DNA from: Ophiocordyceps camponoti-saundersi (nom. inval.)
Taxonomy: Eukaryota > Ascomycota > Sordariomycetes > Hypocreales > Ophiocordycipitaceae
Assembly (NCBI GenBank): GCA_003339415.1
Contig: PDHQ01000033.1
Location: 124,001-188,000 of the forward strand
Direction of reading: 5' to 3'
DNA: 64,000 nt
Of this stretch, positions 23,004-34,900 are shown piece after piece; positions within the stretch are counted from its first letter, which is position 1; each line of letters opens with the position of its first letter. Under the pieces are notes generated by a model. The model was not told the DNA's origin. It saw nothing but the letters and a program-made list of their open reading frames with translations, and made no database searches. The translations under genes were made by a program, and so were the position numbers.

Positions 23004-24516
23004 CTACAGATCCTCACGCCCCGACGCCTTAACAGCCTTATCCTTATCCTTCTCCGACGTGAGAGCAACGCTAGGCTTCCAATCCAGCGCCTTAAGACGC
23101 TCAGAGAGATGAGGATGGGAGAAATGGTAGGTAGCGTAGACGGGATCGGCGTCCATGGTGCTGAGGTTCTGGGCGTGGAGTTTGATGAGCGAGGAGGCGA
23201 GCTGGGCGCGGTGACCGAGGCCCTTTGCGAAGTCGTCTGCCTGGAACTCGTACTTGCGTGAGAGGAGGTTTAGGAGGAGCTTTAGCACGCAGTCCATTGG
23301 GGAGAGGGCGTCGGAGAAGAGGATGAAGCCGATTACGATTGGGTGGGTGCGGTGGAAGCCGAAGGCGGAGTAGAGGGAGGAGTTGTTGACGAAGACGGAG
23401 AAGAGGCTGAAGATGTAGAGGAGGTGGACCTGGTTTTTCGTCCGTTAGCTTTGATGTGATGTTGAAGAGACACGGGGGAGGGAGAGGGGAAGAGGGAGAG
23501 AGCATACCTGCGCTATGGCGAAGAGGCGAGTTGTGTGGCCTAGCTTCCAGTGACCCAGCTCGTGGGCCAAGATGGCGACTATCTCAGACGTCTCCGTCTT
23601 CTCGATGAGCGTGTCGTAGATGACGATGTGCTTCTTCCAAGGCAAACCGTAAAAGTAAGCGTTGGAGTGAGCACTCCTCTTACTGCCGTCGATAACAAAG
23701 AGGTCGTTTAGAGGAAACTTCTGCGAAGCAGCCAAATTCTCTACATTCTTCTTGAGCTCGCCCTCATCCAGAGGCGAAAGCTTGTTGAAAAGCGGCTGAA
23801 TGAAGATCGGGTACGCCGTCGTAGTAAAGAGCTGAAGCGCAGCGGAGAAAACCCAGAGGTAGAAGACGAACTGATTGCCGGTGCGACGGATGATGGCCAG
23901 GAAGGCAGCCAGGATAGGCGGCATGATGACGGCCGTGAGAACGTTGGTCTTGATCATGTCCACGACGAACAGCTTTGGCGTCTGCTTGTTGAAACCGAAG
24001 GCCTCTTCTAGCACAAAGGTGTGATAGATCCGACCCGGTAGCCCCAGAACCTGCTGCAGCAAGATGAAGACGTAGACGAAGACGATGGAATGACCGATCT
24101 CGCCTGATAACCAAGCCGGGGCGTAGGACGAGACCAGACCACCGCACCAGTCCCAGAGGAGGGGTAGGACATCCATCTGCACGAACGCCACGTTCTGCAC
24201 CTGAGCCCAAAGACCGTTGATCAGCTCGAAGCGGGCCTTGGCTCGTCCGTAGGCCTGCGACTTGTCGAACGTCTCCTTCGAGACCTCCTTCGCCAACACA
24301 GCTGGAGGTTTCGTCTGCTGAAGAACTTGATACTGTCGTAGCGTGAGTATCGACTCGAAGACATATTGGCCTACGGAGAAGCCGAGAATGAGCTTCTTCC
24401 AGGGAAAGAGAGGGCGGTCGAGGAACCGCGAGAGGCGCTGCGGAATTGACATGTTAGTAAGCGGGCGCCGCGCAAGGCCTCGTTGCTTTCGAGGAGCGTA
24501 CCTGGAGGAAATCCAT
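23004..24516 (-). CDS. STE24: CAAX prenyl protease STE24 (M48), 3 exons
   Basis: Exons 24516-24502, 24437-23508 and 23429-23004 give 456 residues. The first coding exon is only 15 nt (MDFLQ), joined through a 64-nt intron to RLSRFLDRPLFPWKK. Ste24 is a polytopic ER/inner nuclear membrane metalloprotease that removes the terminal tripeptide of prenylated CAAX proteins and trims a-factor-type pheromone. It also clears clogged translocons. The zinc motif HELGH is at about residue 295 (AILAHELGHWKLGH), and the third ligand region EFQADDFA follows in the last exon. Several long hydrophobic spans are present, and the length equals that of the yeast enzyme. A longer start at 24722 would run through intron sequence and is rejected. 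Confidence 0.95.
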
Positions 24517-24955
24517 GCTGGCCACGATGATGGCGATGGATCGAGGGCGAATGGAGGAGAGGCTGGTGGCTGAAAGGTGGGAGATGACGAGCGGAGATAA
24601 GAGGTGAAAAAAAAGTGGACGGACAAGTGGCCTTGAATCCTTGTCGATAAGCACGATAAGCTTCCGGCCTCGGCCCCCGACCACTCCTTCAGGGTCCCCT
24701 CGGTCACATTACTCGCTACCATGGGGAGAGAGGCACAGAGACATATAGAGAGAGAGACAGATGGGGTGAGAGACAGAGAGGGAGAGACAGAAAAGGAGGG
24801 ACGATGTGAGGGATACTTTGATCAATTCTACACGCTGAGTGTGAGGCTCTGCCGAGACACCCCTCGCTCACCCTCAAGGCCTCGGCACAACACAGCCAGC
24901 ACACCTACGCTCTCTACAACCATCTGCTCGGTAGCAGCTAATCACTACGGCCCAT
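24517..24955. other. STE24 upstream region
   Basis: No gene seen. It holds the STE24 promoter and leader on the minus strand, an (AG)n-rich stretch (about 24724-24800) and the 3' flank of the taxilin gene. Confidence 0.4.
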
Positions 24956-26854
24956 TCATGTACGAGACGCCGACGTCCTCTGCTCCTCGACATCAGCCAG
25001 AAGCGAGCGGGGCATCAATTCCCTCACCAGCCTCGTCACCTCGTCCGCCTCCACCTCCTCGCCGTGATCCCGTCGCCACAGCAGCTCCCGCAGCGCCTGA
25101 ATCTTGGCCTCCTTTTCGCTGCTGCCGGCCTGCTGATACATGGGGATCGTCGAGCCGCTTCCCGCCTGCGTCACGGTCGCCTCCTGCGCCGTCGAGCTGT
25201 TGCCGGCCGTCTGTACCGCAGTGGAGCATTCCTAATGCCCGTTCACTGTCGGCTGAGACGCCTGCTGTTGCTGCTGCTGTAGCGGCGGCTGCTGCTGCAG
25301 CTGCTGAGGGGGTGGCGGCGGAGGGGGCGGCGGCGGTCTCTCCGGTCCGTACGTCACCGGTAGGCTCGATGGCTGCGTCTCTTCCTCGGTGTCGTCGTCG
25401 AATTCGCTGAGAGCCTCCTCATCGTCCTCGTCCGAGTAGTCGGACTCGTCGCCCTCGGCTCCGGCGTAGCAACCCTCGACAGTACTCGATGTCCCCGGCG
25501 GCAGCTTGCGACCCTGCTGCTGCATCTGCTGGATGATACTCATGAGCTTCTCCGTCTTCTTCTCCGCCGCTTCCAACTTGCGCTTCCAGTCCTGCCGCTC
25601 CTCCGCCATGCGGATGATGTTTGCAGCTGTAGTGTCCTTTTGCCTCTTCAGCGCATCGTTCTCCTTCTCAAGCCGCTTGCCTTTCTTAGACATGTCCTCC
25701 ATCTCCTTTCTAAAGGATAGGAATAGGTCGTTGCTGTTATTTAACGTGTCCTCCACCTGCAGTTGGGCGGCGGTCAGCAACGATCGTCTTCTTGCTGCGC
25801 AGGCAACAGACCTGCTTAAACTTATCCACATAAACGTTGAGCTGATTCCGAAGCTCCGTCTCCGTCTTGGTGAAGGCTTGCACCTGCAGCTGAAGATGGC
25901 GCGCCTTGCTGGACTCGGACTCGGCATTCTTCTTCTCGCGCTCGTACCGAGACAAGTGATATTGCACCTCGAGTTCCTTGGTGCGCATGAGCGAATGGAA
26001 ATGCAGTTCTCGCAATTCGTACTGCTCAATCAACGACTTGAAGCGGACGCGGAACCTGCCGGCTTGGGTCAGCGCCAAGGCTCGTACGTATTCTCGGCGG
26101 ACCTTACAGTTCGTCCACCTCCATATCGACCACCTGCTTGCGCGGCGTGTCCTTTTCCTCTTGGTAACCTTCAAGCTTAGCCAAGAGGGAAGCGTATTTC
26201 TCGTCCCAAGCCATCACGTTGCGCTTCTGCGTTGTCTGAAGATCCTTGCTTTCGTTCTACGAGTGCCAGCGTCAGTGGCGTCGAACATTTGCGGTCGACA
26301 CGGACTGCTTACCTTCATCTTGTTGTTGTCCCTCTGCAGCTCCCTACACAGCTTCTCCAGTTTCTCCTTGAGGCCGACGGTTTTGCTGAGCTCGGTCCTG
26401 TTAGCATCGCGCTCTTTCTGGAGTGTGTCGCCGCGTTTCTTGTTCTTTTGATTCTCCTTTTCCAGCCGTCGCATATCGGCCAGAAGCTCGGTGGAGCGCT
26501 TGGTGAGGTGGTCGATCTTTTGCATGTCGTCCATCTTAGATACTCGCTGCATGAGGTCACGGTTGGCTCGCTTGACTTCTCGCTCTGCAGGGCAAGAGCA
26601 ATTAGCAAGGACGACTCCGTACGTGGAGGGGAGAAGAGGTTCACACCGATTTCGAGCTCCTGATCCTTTTCTCCAGCAGCGTCTTGCTCCAACTGCGAGA
26701 TGCGGGCCTGCAGCAGCCGTGAGGCCTCGGACGAGTCCATGGCCATCTTTCCCTTTGCCTTCCTTCCAGCCGCTGGTGGCGGGTGGTTGTGATGGGCATG
26801 GGCGTGGGCCTCATGGCCGTTGGCCAGCTCTGTCTCTATCTGGCTGGCGGGCAT
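24956..26854 (-). CDS. Taxilin-family coiled-coil protein (5 exons, extended 3' end)
   Basis: Exons 26854-26647, 26584-26313, 26256-26108, 26055-25812 and 25756 onward join in phase. The product is a long coiled coil (MQKIDHLTKRSTELLADMRR, KEKLEKLCRELQRDNNKMK, ARHLQLQVQAFTKTETELR), the pattern of taxilins. Taxilins bind syntaxins in animals; the fungal role is unclear. An acidic segment, a run of ten Pro and a Gln-rich stretch follow. The plain frame stops at TAG 25232-25234 (465 residues). The same frame then stays open for 91 more codons to TGA 24956-24958, with strong GC-third codon bias and a helical charged segment (EKEAKIQALRELLWRRDHG, ADEVTRLVRELMPRSLLADV). A 63-nt GT-AG intron (25246-25184) would remove the stop in phase and give 536 residues. 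I therefore extend the gene to 24956. Certain: the frame. Inferred: that it is translated. An in-frame ATG at 26887 is an alternative start. Confidence 0.82.
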
Positions 26855-27631
26855 TACTGTGAAAGGAAGTTGTAAGTTCGGGCGCATTCAGAGGCAGACC
26901 GCCGTGACAGTCTCGGTGAAGAGCCGAGGCGAGTGATGACGGCGATTGGGGAGGGGGGTCCAGCGTGCCTTGAAGCGAGATGCATGGGGCCTGGGACGAG
27001 ATGGTTAGAGGGCCGGAGCAATGCCTGCAGAAGAGGACCTCACGTTCTAGCGCACCAGCTTGTCGAGCGGCCGACGCGCTAAAGGACGTCTCGGAAGAAT
27101 ATGGGGGCGTCACGGCGAGCGTCGACTCGGGGGCCGTGGCGAGATCTGATGATGCTTTGATAGAGGAAAATCATGTACGGGAGTCTGTAGTAGTTTTCAG
27201 CCAACCAGCTGCGCGATGGGGGGCTATCAGATGGGGCCGTGCGTGGCGGCTGAAAAGTTAGTCGACTATCGGCAGACGGCGCCGGGTGACCCCGTCTGAT
27301 GACTCATGAAGTGGAGCAAACTGCTGGAGCTAGCTTTGATTGGCCGAGGACCCCAAGTGCTGTAGCTGATGTAAGCAAGGAGCAATGAAGAAACAGAAGC
27401 AGCGGGAAAACGGCGAGTAACACAGAGAGAAAGCAAAAGAGAGAGAGCGAGCGAGAGCTGCCAGCACCACCATCTTGAAGCAGATATCTAGAGCTACACG
27501 GTTCACTCCCATCGCCGGCTTCTGCTCGTCTCAGGTCCAGAAGTTCTCTCTCTTCAGGCCTCTCTCCAGAGAATCAATGCCAATTTTAGCACACACACAC
27601 ACTCTCTCGTCACCCGTTTGAACCTCCCGCC
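26855..27631. promoter_or_regulatory. Divergent promoter region, taxilin (-) and CYM1 (+)
   Basis: About 0.78 kb between the two start codons, without another gene. A purine-rich stretch (27415-27455) and a CA repeat (27590-27601) lie just before CYM1. Confidence 0.5.
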
Positions 27632-30600
27632 ATGTTACGCTCCGCAGCCCGCAAGACCATCACAGAACTCTCGCACTATCCAGCAGCCGGGGAAAAGCTC
27701 CATGGCTTCACCCTCGTCCGCGCCAAGCAGGTGCCCGAGCTCTGCCTGGCCGCGCTGCACCTGCAGCACGACAAGACGGGCGCCGACTACCTGCACATCG
27801 CGCGGGAGGACAGCAACAATGTCTTCTCCATCGGCTTCAAGACGAATCCGCCCGACGATACAGGCGTACCGCACATCCTTGAGCATACGACTCTCTGCGG
27901 TAGCGAAAAGTATCCCATCCGAGATCCCTTCTTCAAGATGCTGCCTCGTTCCTTGTCCAACTTTATGAACGCCTTTACCGCGTCGGACCACACCTACTAT
28001 CCGTTCGCCACAACCAATGCCAAAGATTTTGGAAACCTCATGTCTGTCTATCTCGACTCCACGCTACACCCGCTGCTCAACAAGTCGGACTTTACGCAGG
28101 AGGGCTGGCGCATAGGACCCGAAAATCCCTCTGAAGAAGGCTCCAAGTTGGTTTTCAAGGGCGTCGTCTATAACGAGATGAAAGGCCAAATGTCGGACGC
28201 GAGCTATTTGTACTACATTCGCTTCCAGGATCACATCTTCCCCGACATTAACAACTCGGGCGGTGACCCCCAGAAAATCACCGACCTCACCTATGAGCAG
28301 CTCAACAAGTTTCATGCCGAACACTACCATCCCAGCAATGCCAAGATTTATACCTACGGAGACCTGCCGTTGGACGATCACCTCCAGGAGCTCAACGCCC
28401 GCCTCGGGGCCTTTGACAGGAAAACACCTGACGGCAAGATACGTGAGCCCCTGCAGCTCAAGGAATCGCAGGAAGTGACTCTACGCGGGCCTCTTGATCC
28501 CCTGGTTGAGCCAGATCGCCAATATAAGACGTCGGTGTCATGGGTCACGGGCGATACCTCCGACATTGTCGAGTCATTTTCCCTCTCGCTCCTGAGCACT
28601 CTTTTGATGGACGGATATGGATCGCCACTGTACAGGGGACTCATAGAATCAGGCATGGGTACCGACTGGAGCCCCAACGCGGGATACGACAGTTCGGCCA
28701 AGCGCGGCATCTTCTCCATCGGCCTGACGGGAGTGCGGGAAGACGACGTGCCAAAGCTCAAAGGCTGTGTCAAAGATGTCCTTACCCAAGCTAGGGATCA
28801 AGGGTTTGACCAGTCCAAGATTGACGGCTCACTGCACCAGCTTGAACTGACCCTCAAACACAAGACGGCCAACTTTGGCTTGTCTATGCTCAACCGGTTG
28901 AAACCGAAGTGGTTCAACGGCACGGACCCCTTCCACATGCTGGCATGGAACGACACCATCAGCAAATTCAAGTCAGAGCTAGCTCAGGGTGGCTACCTCG
29001 AAGGGCTCATTGACAAGTACTTGCTTAACGACCGAACCTTGGTCTTCACCATGGCGCCGTCGCCGAGCTATCAAGAGGAGCTGGTTCAAGAGGAGCAGGC
29101 GCGGCTGTCATCCAAGATGGAAGAGGCTCGGTGCAGTGCTAAAGGCGAAGAGGCCGCCTCGAAGTTGTTTGAGAACCAGGAGCAGGCTCTGTTAAAGGAG
29201 CAGGCCAAGACAGAGACGGAGGACTTGAGCTGCCTGCCCACGGTGCTCGTCACAGACATCGTCCGCAGCAAGGAAATGATAGATGCTCGGAAAGAGCAGG
29301 TGGACGGGATGAGCCAGTACTGGAGAGAGACGGCGACCAACGGCCTCACGTACTTTCGGGCCATCCGGAAGCTGCCAGGGCTCCCGGACGACCTTCGGGA
29401 GCTGATCCCGCTGTTCACAGATAGCATCATGCGGCTGGGCACCAAGACCATGACGGTGGAGCAGCTCGAGGACCTGATCAAGCTCAAGACGGGCGGCCTC
29501 TCGGTGGGATATCATTCGACGCCATCGCCGAGACAGTACTTTTATTCGGGCGAGGGCATCATGATGACGGGTATGGCACTAGACAAGAACGTACCGGTCA
29601 TGTTCGACCTGTTGCGCAAACTGATGTTGGAGACGGACTTTGACGCGCCCGAGGCACCGCTTCGGATCCGGCAGCTGCTGCAAGCGTCTGCGGACGGCGT
29701 GATCAACGACATTGCTTCGAGCGGCCATCGGTTCGCCGTGGGCTATGCCGACTCGGGCCTGACGTTCGGGGCGTGGCGGAGGCAACAGGTAGCCGGCCTC
29801 TCACAGGTGAAGCTCGTGACGAGTCTAGCGGGACGGAGCGAATCCGATGGGCTCGAGGACGTCATCGGCAAGCTGAAGCGGATTCAGCAACTGGCCCTAT
29901 CAAGCGACCTGATGCGCACCGCGGTAGTATGCGGTCCGGAGAGCGTCGCAGACAATTCAGCCGCGCTGCGGCAGTTTATAGCAGGACTGCCGCGCGGAGA
30001 TTCGACGGGAGGAGGAGAAGGAGCAGCAGCTGGCGGCGGCGGCGCGCAGTCGGCGCTGCCGACGGATCGCAAGACGTTCTTTCCCCTGCCATACCAGGTC
30101 TACTATGGCGGGCTGTCTGTAGCGACGGCGTCCTACACGTCGGAACCGAGCGCCGCGCTGCAAATACTGGCGCAGCTGCTCACGCATAAGCACCTGCACC
30201 ATGAGATCCGGGAAAAGGGGGGCGCGTACGGCGGCGGAGCCAGTTACAAGGCGCTGGACGGTCTGTTCAGCATGTACTCTTACCGGGATCCCAATCCCAC
30301 GCGGACGCTGGAGGTGATGAGGAACGCGGGGCGCTGGGCGGCAGATCGGGCCTGGACGGCGCAAGACCTGGACGAAGCCAAGATTTCCGTCTTCCAGAGC
30401 GTGGATGCGCCGCTGGCGGTGAACCAAGAGGGCATGACGCACTTTATGTCGGGCACCACGACAGAGATGGAATTGAAGCGGCGGATGAGGTTACTGGACG
30501 TGACGACGGACCAGGTCAGGGAAGCGGCGCAGAAGTACCTCGTCGAGGCGATCGAGGGCGGGCGTCAGCGGGAGGCGTTTTTGGGAGAGAAGCAGGCGTG

Positions 30601-30646
30601 GGTGGATGATGGGTGGGCGGTGCGTGAGATGAATGTGAAGGGGTGA
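27632..30646 (+). CDS. CYM1: Mitochondrial presequence protease CYM1 (M16C)
   Basis: Uninterrupted gene of 1004 residues. Cym1/PreP degrades cleaved presequences and other peptides in the mitochondrial matrix or intermembrane space. The N-terminus [17 protein letters not shown] is basic and Ser/Thr-rich, as expected for a targeting peptide. The inverted zinc motif is [14 protein letters not shown] (about residues 79-92). The distal Glu lies in [13 protein letters not shown] about 95 residues on. The C-terminal half keeps the presequence-protease features [16 protein letters not shown] and [12 protein letters not shown] low-complexity Gly/Ala insertion ([14 protein letters not shown]) interrupts the C-terminal half. 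Length matches the roughly 990-residue yeast enzyme. It is transcribed away from the taxilin gene and lies downstream of two other zinc metalloprotease genes. Confidence 0.95.
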   Translation: MLRSAARKTITELSHYPAAGEKLHGFTLVRAKQVPELCLAALHLQHDKTGADYLHIAREDSNNVFSIGFKTNPPDDTGVPHILEHTTLCGSEKYPIRDPFFKMLPRSLSNFMNAFTASDHTYYPFATTNAKDFGNLMSVYLDSTLHPLLNKSDFTQEGWRIGPENPSEEGSKLVFKGVVYNEMKGQMSDASYLYYIRFQDHIFPDINNSGGDPQKITDLTYEQLNKFHAEHYHPSNAKIYTYGDLPLDDHLQELNARLGAFDRKTPDGKIREPLQLKESQEVTLRGPLDPLVEPDRQYKTSVSWVTGDTSDIVESFSLSLLSTLLMDGYGSPLYRGLIESGMGTDWSPNAGYDSSAKRGIFSIGLTGVREDDVPKLKGCVKDVLTQARDQGFDQSKIDGSLHQLELTLKHKTANFGLSMLNRLKPKWFNGTDPFHMLAWNDTISKFKSELAQGGYLEGLIDKYLLNDRTLVFTMAPSPSYQEELVQEEQARLSSKMEEARCSAKGEEAASKLFENQEQALLKEQAKTETEDLSCLPTVLVTDIVRSKEMIDARKEQVDGMSQYWRETATNGLTYFRAIRKLPGLPDDLRELIPLFTDSIMRLGTKTMTVEQLEDLIKLKTGGLSVGYHSTPSPRQYFYSGEGIMMTGMALDKNVPVMFDLLRKLMLETDFDAPEAPLRIRQLLQASADGVINDIASSGHRFAVGYADSGLTFGAWRRQQVAGLSQVKLVTSLAGRSESDGLEDVIGKLKRIQQLALSSDLMRTAVVCGPESVADNSAALRQFIAGLPRGDSTGGGEGAAAGGGGAQSALPTDRKTFFPLPYQVYYGGLSVATASYTSEPSAALQILAQLLTHKHLHHEIREKGGAYGGGASYKALDGLFSMYSYRDPNPTRTLEVMRNAGRWAADRAWTAQDLDEAKISVFQSVDAPLAVNQEGMTHFMSGTTTEMELKRRMRLLDVTTDQVREAAQKYLVEAIEGGRQREAFLGEKQAWVDDGWAVREMNVKG

Positions 30647-31907
30647 GAGCGGGAGTAGGAGGTATTCGGTGGGTAGGTATGCTTGATCATATAGATGTAT
30701 ATGGTAAAGGTAGATACCTAGGCAGACAGATGAACAGTCGTCACTCAGGGGGTTGGTGAGAGGGTGCAAGGGGATGGAGGTGAGGCTGACGAGGCAGTCC
30801 TTTCATGAGACGGGATGATCGGTCAGGGGAAGATGAAGCGGGCATCATGAGAAGCCCCTTTACCAAGCGTTCAGATACGATACATCTCCTCGCCTCTATC
30901 AATGGCAAGGAGACCACAGAGCGACGCAAGAGTAAGACAAATCTTCTTCACCCAACACCCCCCCCCTTTACCCCCTCTATCTTCCTCCTCCTCTTTCTTT
31001 TCTCTTTCTTTCCTTCCTTTCTCTTTCCTGCTTTTCCTTCTTTTTTAGGCGCTGAGGTGCGAAAGTACCAAGCTGTCGAGAGAGTTGGGGATTCGGGGCT
31101 GGGGTTGGTCGGTTAGTTGGGGATTGATGGGGGGTATGGGGAGATATGGGGTTTGGGAGGGGAGGGAAAGAGGGAGCTCGCTTTTCAGACCCGGAGTTCT
31201 TGAGCATTGGATTTCCGGACTATGGAGCTGAGCACATTCTGACCCGTCGTATACGAGCTTATCTGCGTGTGTTCCTAGGAGTCGCCGTGGCGGCCGACTA
31301 AGTGGTGGTGATGGGCTCGCGGTTGCTATTGGTGTTGAGGGGTCATGATGGCGGTGTTTTCTGAGACAGTAAAGACTATTGGGCAACCAGCGCGGCTACC
31401 TGTCCATACGGGTACAGCCCTAAAGACCTGAGTCCGTACGGAGAGCATCAGAGCTGAATCCCTCTGCATACTACGGTCTGTAGGCAGAGGCTTAACCGGC
31501 TTCAAGTCCCTTAGACCCATGGATTTGGACCCCATATCGGAGGTGCCTCGGCCGCGCCTGCTGAACTCGTCCGCCCTGCTTACTCTCGTGACCGAAGATG
31601 GGGATACCCCGCACTTCGAAGGCGCCTCCTGGGTTGGTCGGTAGGGAGCAGAGCAGGCAGTCCAGTTGACATCGACGTTCAGCGCTGCCTCTTCACTCTT
31701 GTCTACCAGCCGGGCCTCGCCAAAGGGGACCAAGGTGAGAGGCGAGATCAGGCTTCCGGGTATCGAATACTGCGCTGCGTGTTTCTTGCTATACAGTTTT
31801 CCAAGGTAGCAGGCCTACCCATTATCCACCAGCTCTCGAAAATCCAACCATCCTTCCGGAAATGGTGATCGCTGACTCTGAATTTACTTCCCAAAGCCGA
31901 CTCTGAG
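30647..31907. other. Intergenic between CYM1 and the NLR-like gene
   Basis: No supportable gene. A pyrimidine tract (30950-31045) and G-rich DNA (31080-31190) occupy the first part. A 135-codon minus frame (31733-31326) has no recognisable features. A possible 5'-UTR intron of the next gene (GTGAGAGGCG near 31735 to CTATACAG near 31797) can be read, but is not supported otherwise. Confidence 0.35.
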
Positions 31908-34900
31908 ATGTCCTCGAAGAAAAAGGGCAAGATCTTCCGCGTCACAGGCCTCCCCGCCTCCGAGCCTGATGACGAGCTAAACAACCTGCTGAAGGCTGCC
32001 ATCGACGGTGACTTGCTCGAAGACGAGAAACGTACAATAGGAGTATCTATCGATATTCTGCCGTCCTGCTACAGCGATGAAGAGAAGGTTGGGCTTGTCG
32101 AGTTCCACGGCGGGACTCCTGATTTCCTGTCCGAACTTAGGGATAACCCGCTGGGAGACTGGCAAGTCGAGATGGGCGATACAGACGTCAGCTTTGATCA
32201 ACACTTTCTGGGCTTCACGCAGCTTTATGCACCAGCACCTGACAAGCCTGTCACAGCAGAGTACGCAGAGTCCCATCCTGGAATCTGCCGCTTGGAGCTG
32301 TGCTTATTTGTTTCCTGTCAGCATCATCGCTATTGCCGGTCTCGACGGACACGCATACGGGTCGTGGAGAGGTAGGGGAAACCTCGGTCGGATGTGGCTG
32401 CGGCAGTTTCTTGTCAACGACTTGCCATCTTGCCGCACTATGACATACGGTTATAACTCAAAGTTATCATCCAAAGGGATCGACACCATCATGGACTACG
32501 GCCGGGAGCTGATGGAAGAGCTCAAGAAGATCCGAAACACCAAGGAGGTAAGTCTTGATGTCCGACGGCAGGAGTTGAAGGTTGACCGCATTCTCTAGAC
32601 CAGACAACGGCCACTGTTATTCATTGCCCACAGCTTTGGCGGTATTATACTTGCACATGTCAGTCGTCTACCATCGCTTCCGATACAATGAATGCTGAGT
32701 AGCTGCACAGTGCCTTGTCAGGGCGGTGCAGGTCAACGAGGACGACCATCCTACAATAGCAAGCCTCCACAAGGCTACTTATGGAATGCTTCTTTTCGGA
32801 ATCCCCCACAGAGGTATAGTGATTGACGACATCCTGAAGATGCTAGCTGGACGAGACAGCCACCCACGGGGTGCGCTGCTTCGGCAGATAAACGCCAAGT
32901 CAGATTTGCTGGCATTACACCTGGTCGACTTCAAAAATCTAATCCGAGACCGAAGGATAGTGAGCTTCTATGAAACAGGGCAGACTAGGCAACTCGAATT
33001 TGTACGTATGACCGTCTGGCATGGGATGAAGACACAGGCAAAGGCTGCTGACAGCGCTGCAACAGGACAGCGAAAGCAAAAGCTGGAAACGAACCGGCGA
33101 CTTCATCACGACGGTAGACACCGACTCAGCCCTTCTACAGCTTCCAGACTTTATGGAGGAAAAGATTCCTCTGGATTCCGATCACTCGAATATCGTCAAG
33201 TTCGACACGAGAAACCATCGAGGGTATACCAGTGCACGGGACAAGCTCAAACAGTTTGAGCAGGACTCATCAAGAGTGGTTCCTGCTCGGTTTTGTAGGT
33301 ATCCAGCTCAAAACACACGTGCATTGCAGAGAATCTCAATCCCGGCTTCAGCTAACACGTCGGCCTCCAGCTCCCCGGCAGCAAGGCCCAGCCGCAAGAT
33401 GTGTGTCATCTGCAGGGTTCTTGTCCACCTTTTTGAACTAACAGCACCAGTTCTGGTACCCTATAACAGAAATCAGGATTTCGTCGGACGATCCGAGATT
33501 TTAGCAGAGCTCAAGCGGGAGCTGGGCTTCGGACAGCGCTCAGGAGAAGCAGAGCCGCGTTCCAGGGTGGCGCTGTATGGATTAGGCGGAGTTGGGTGCG
33601 CCATATCATTCCCATACCGTTACAATCATGCTGATAACAAGCGCAGGAAAACGCAAATTGCGCTGCAGTACGTCTATTGGCTGCATCAAGCTTGTCCTGA
33701 AGTGTCTGTCTTTTGGGTTCACGCAAGCAACATGGGTCGGTTCCGTCAGTCATTTGCTTCTATCGCAGAAGAATGCCAGGTTCCCGGTTATGATGATCCC
33801 AAGCAAGATGTGTTGCCCCTGGTGATGGCATGGTTGGGGAGAAAGGAAAATGGGCGGTGGCTCATGGTACTCGACAACGCCGATGATGAGCAGCTCTTCT
33901 TCGGTGCTGTCGGTGATGGATCCAATGGCGACGAAAAGGCCGGACAATACATTCCCGAATGTCGCCACGGGGCTGTGCTCGTGACGAGCAGAAACAAGCG
34001 GGCAGCCATGAAGCTGGCGAAGTCGACATGCATCGTGGAGATTCCAAGAATGGCCGAGGATGAATCAAGGAAAGTACTCGAAACAATGGTCAAGAAAAAC
34101 GACACGACGACCTCAAGAGCGACGCCGGATCAACTGTCGACACTAGCCTCGCAGTTGGAGAACCTGCCGCTTGCCCTCGTCCAAGCGGCTGCTTTTATTC
34201 GAGAAAATGGCACTTCCGTCGAAGAGTACCTCGGACTGCTCCGGGGAAGTGATGAAAGCGTCGTCAGCCTCCTAGGAGAGGAGTTTGAGACGGTTGGACG
34301 GGATGCAGAGCTTCCAAATCCAGTGGCGCAGACGTTGATGCTCTCGTTCCAGCAGATTAAGAAACATGATCCTTTGGCGAGCTCCCTGCTATCATTGATG
34401 AGCCTGTTCGACCGACAAAACATTCCGATGGAATTTGCTTCGCATTACGCTGGAGAGGAACGTAACGGAGGTCCATGGAGCAGGATACAGCTGACGAAAT
34501 CTGTAGGGCTGCTTAAAGCCTTCAGCCTCATTTCAGAGGAGAAGAGCGGCAGCCTGGATATGCATCGGCTAGTCCAGTTGGTGACGCGAGTGTGGCTCGT
34601 CAACGAAGGCACGACAATCCGATTTGAGCTGGAGGCGCTGATAACTATAACGGAATTATACCCGGACGTAACGTTTGAGAACTTGACGACATGCGGCGCC
34701 TATCTTCCCCACGCATACGCTGTGCTCGAAATCGACTGCGCTAGACGAGGAGAAAGGGCGGAACTGTTAAAGGCATACCTCCTCCATTATGTGGCTTCCT
34801 ACTTGGACTGCGATTGCAAATGGGATGACTCAAAAAAACTCGCAGTCGATGCTATCGAGATACGCGAGAGATTGTTAGGCGAGGGCCATATCGACACGCT

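Noticed and set aside
24517..24722. Longer N-terminus for STE24 starting at 24722
   Set aside because: It reads through an intron; splicing to the 15-nt exon MDFLQ gives the expected Ste24 start.
24721..25410. 229-codon plus-strand frame
   Set aside because: Mostly antisense to the taxilin 3' end, low-complexity Ser/Pro/Ala; no splice or family evidence.
31326..31733. 135-codon minus-strand frame upstream of the NLR-like gene
   Set aside because: No recognisable motif, no promoter or intron signals; likely chance.
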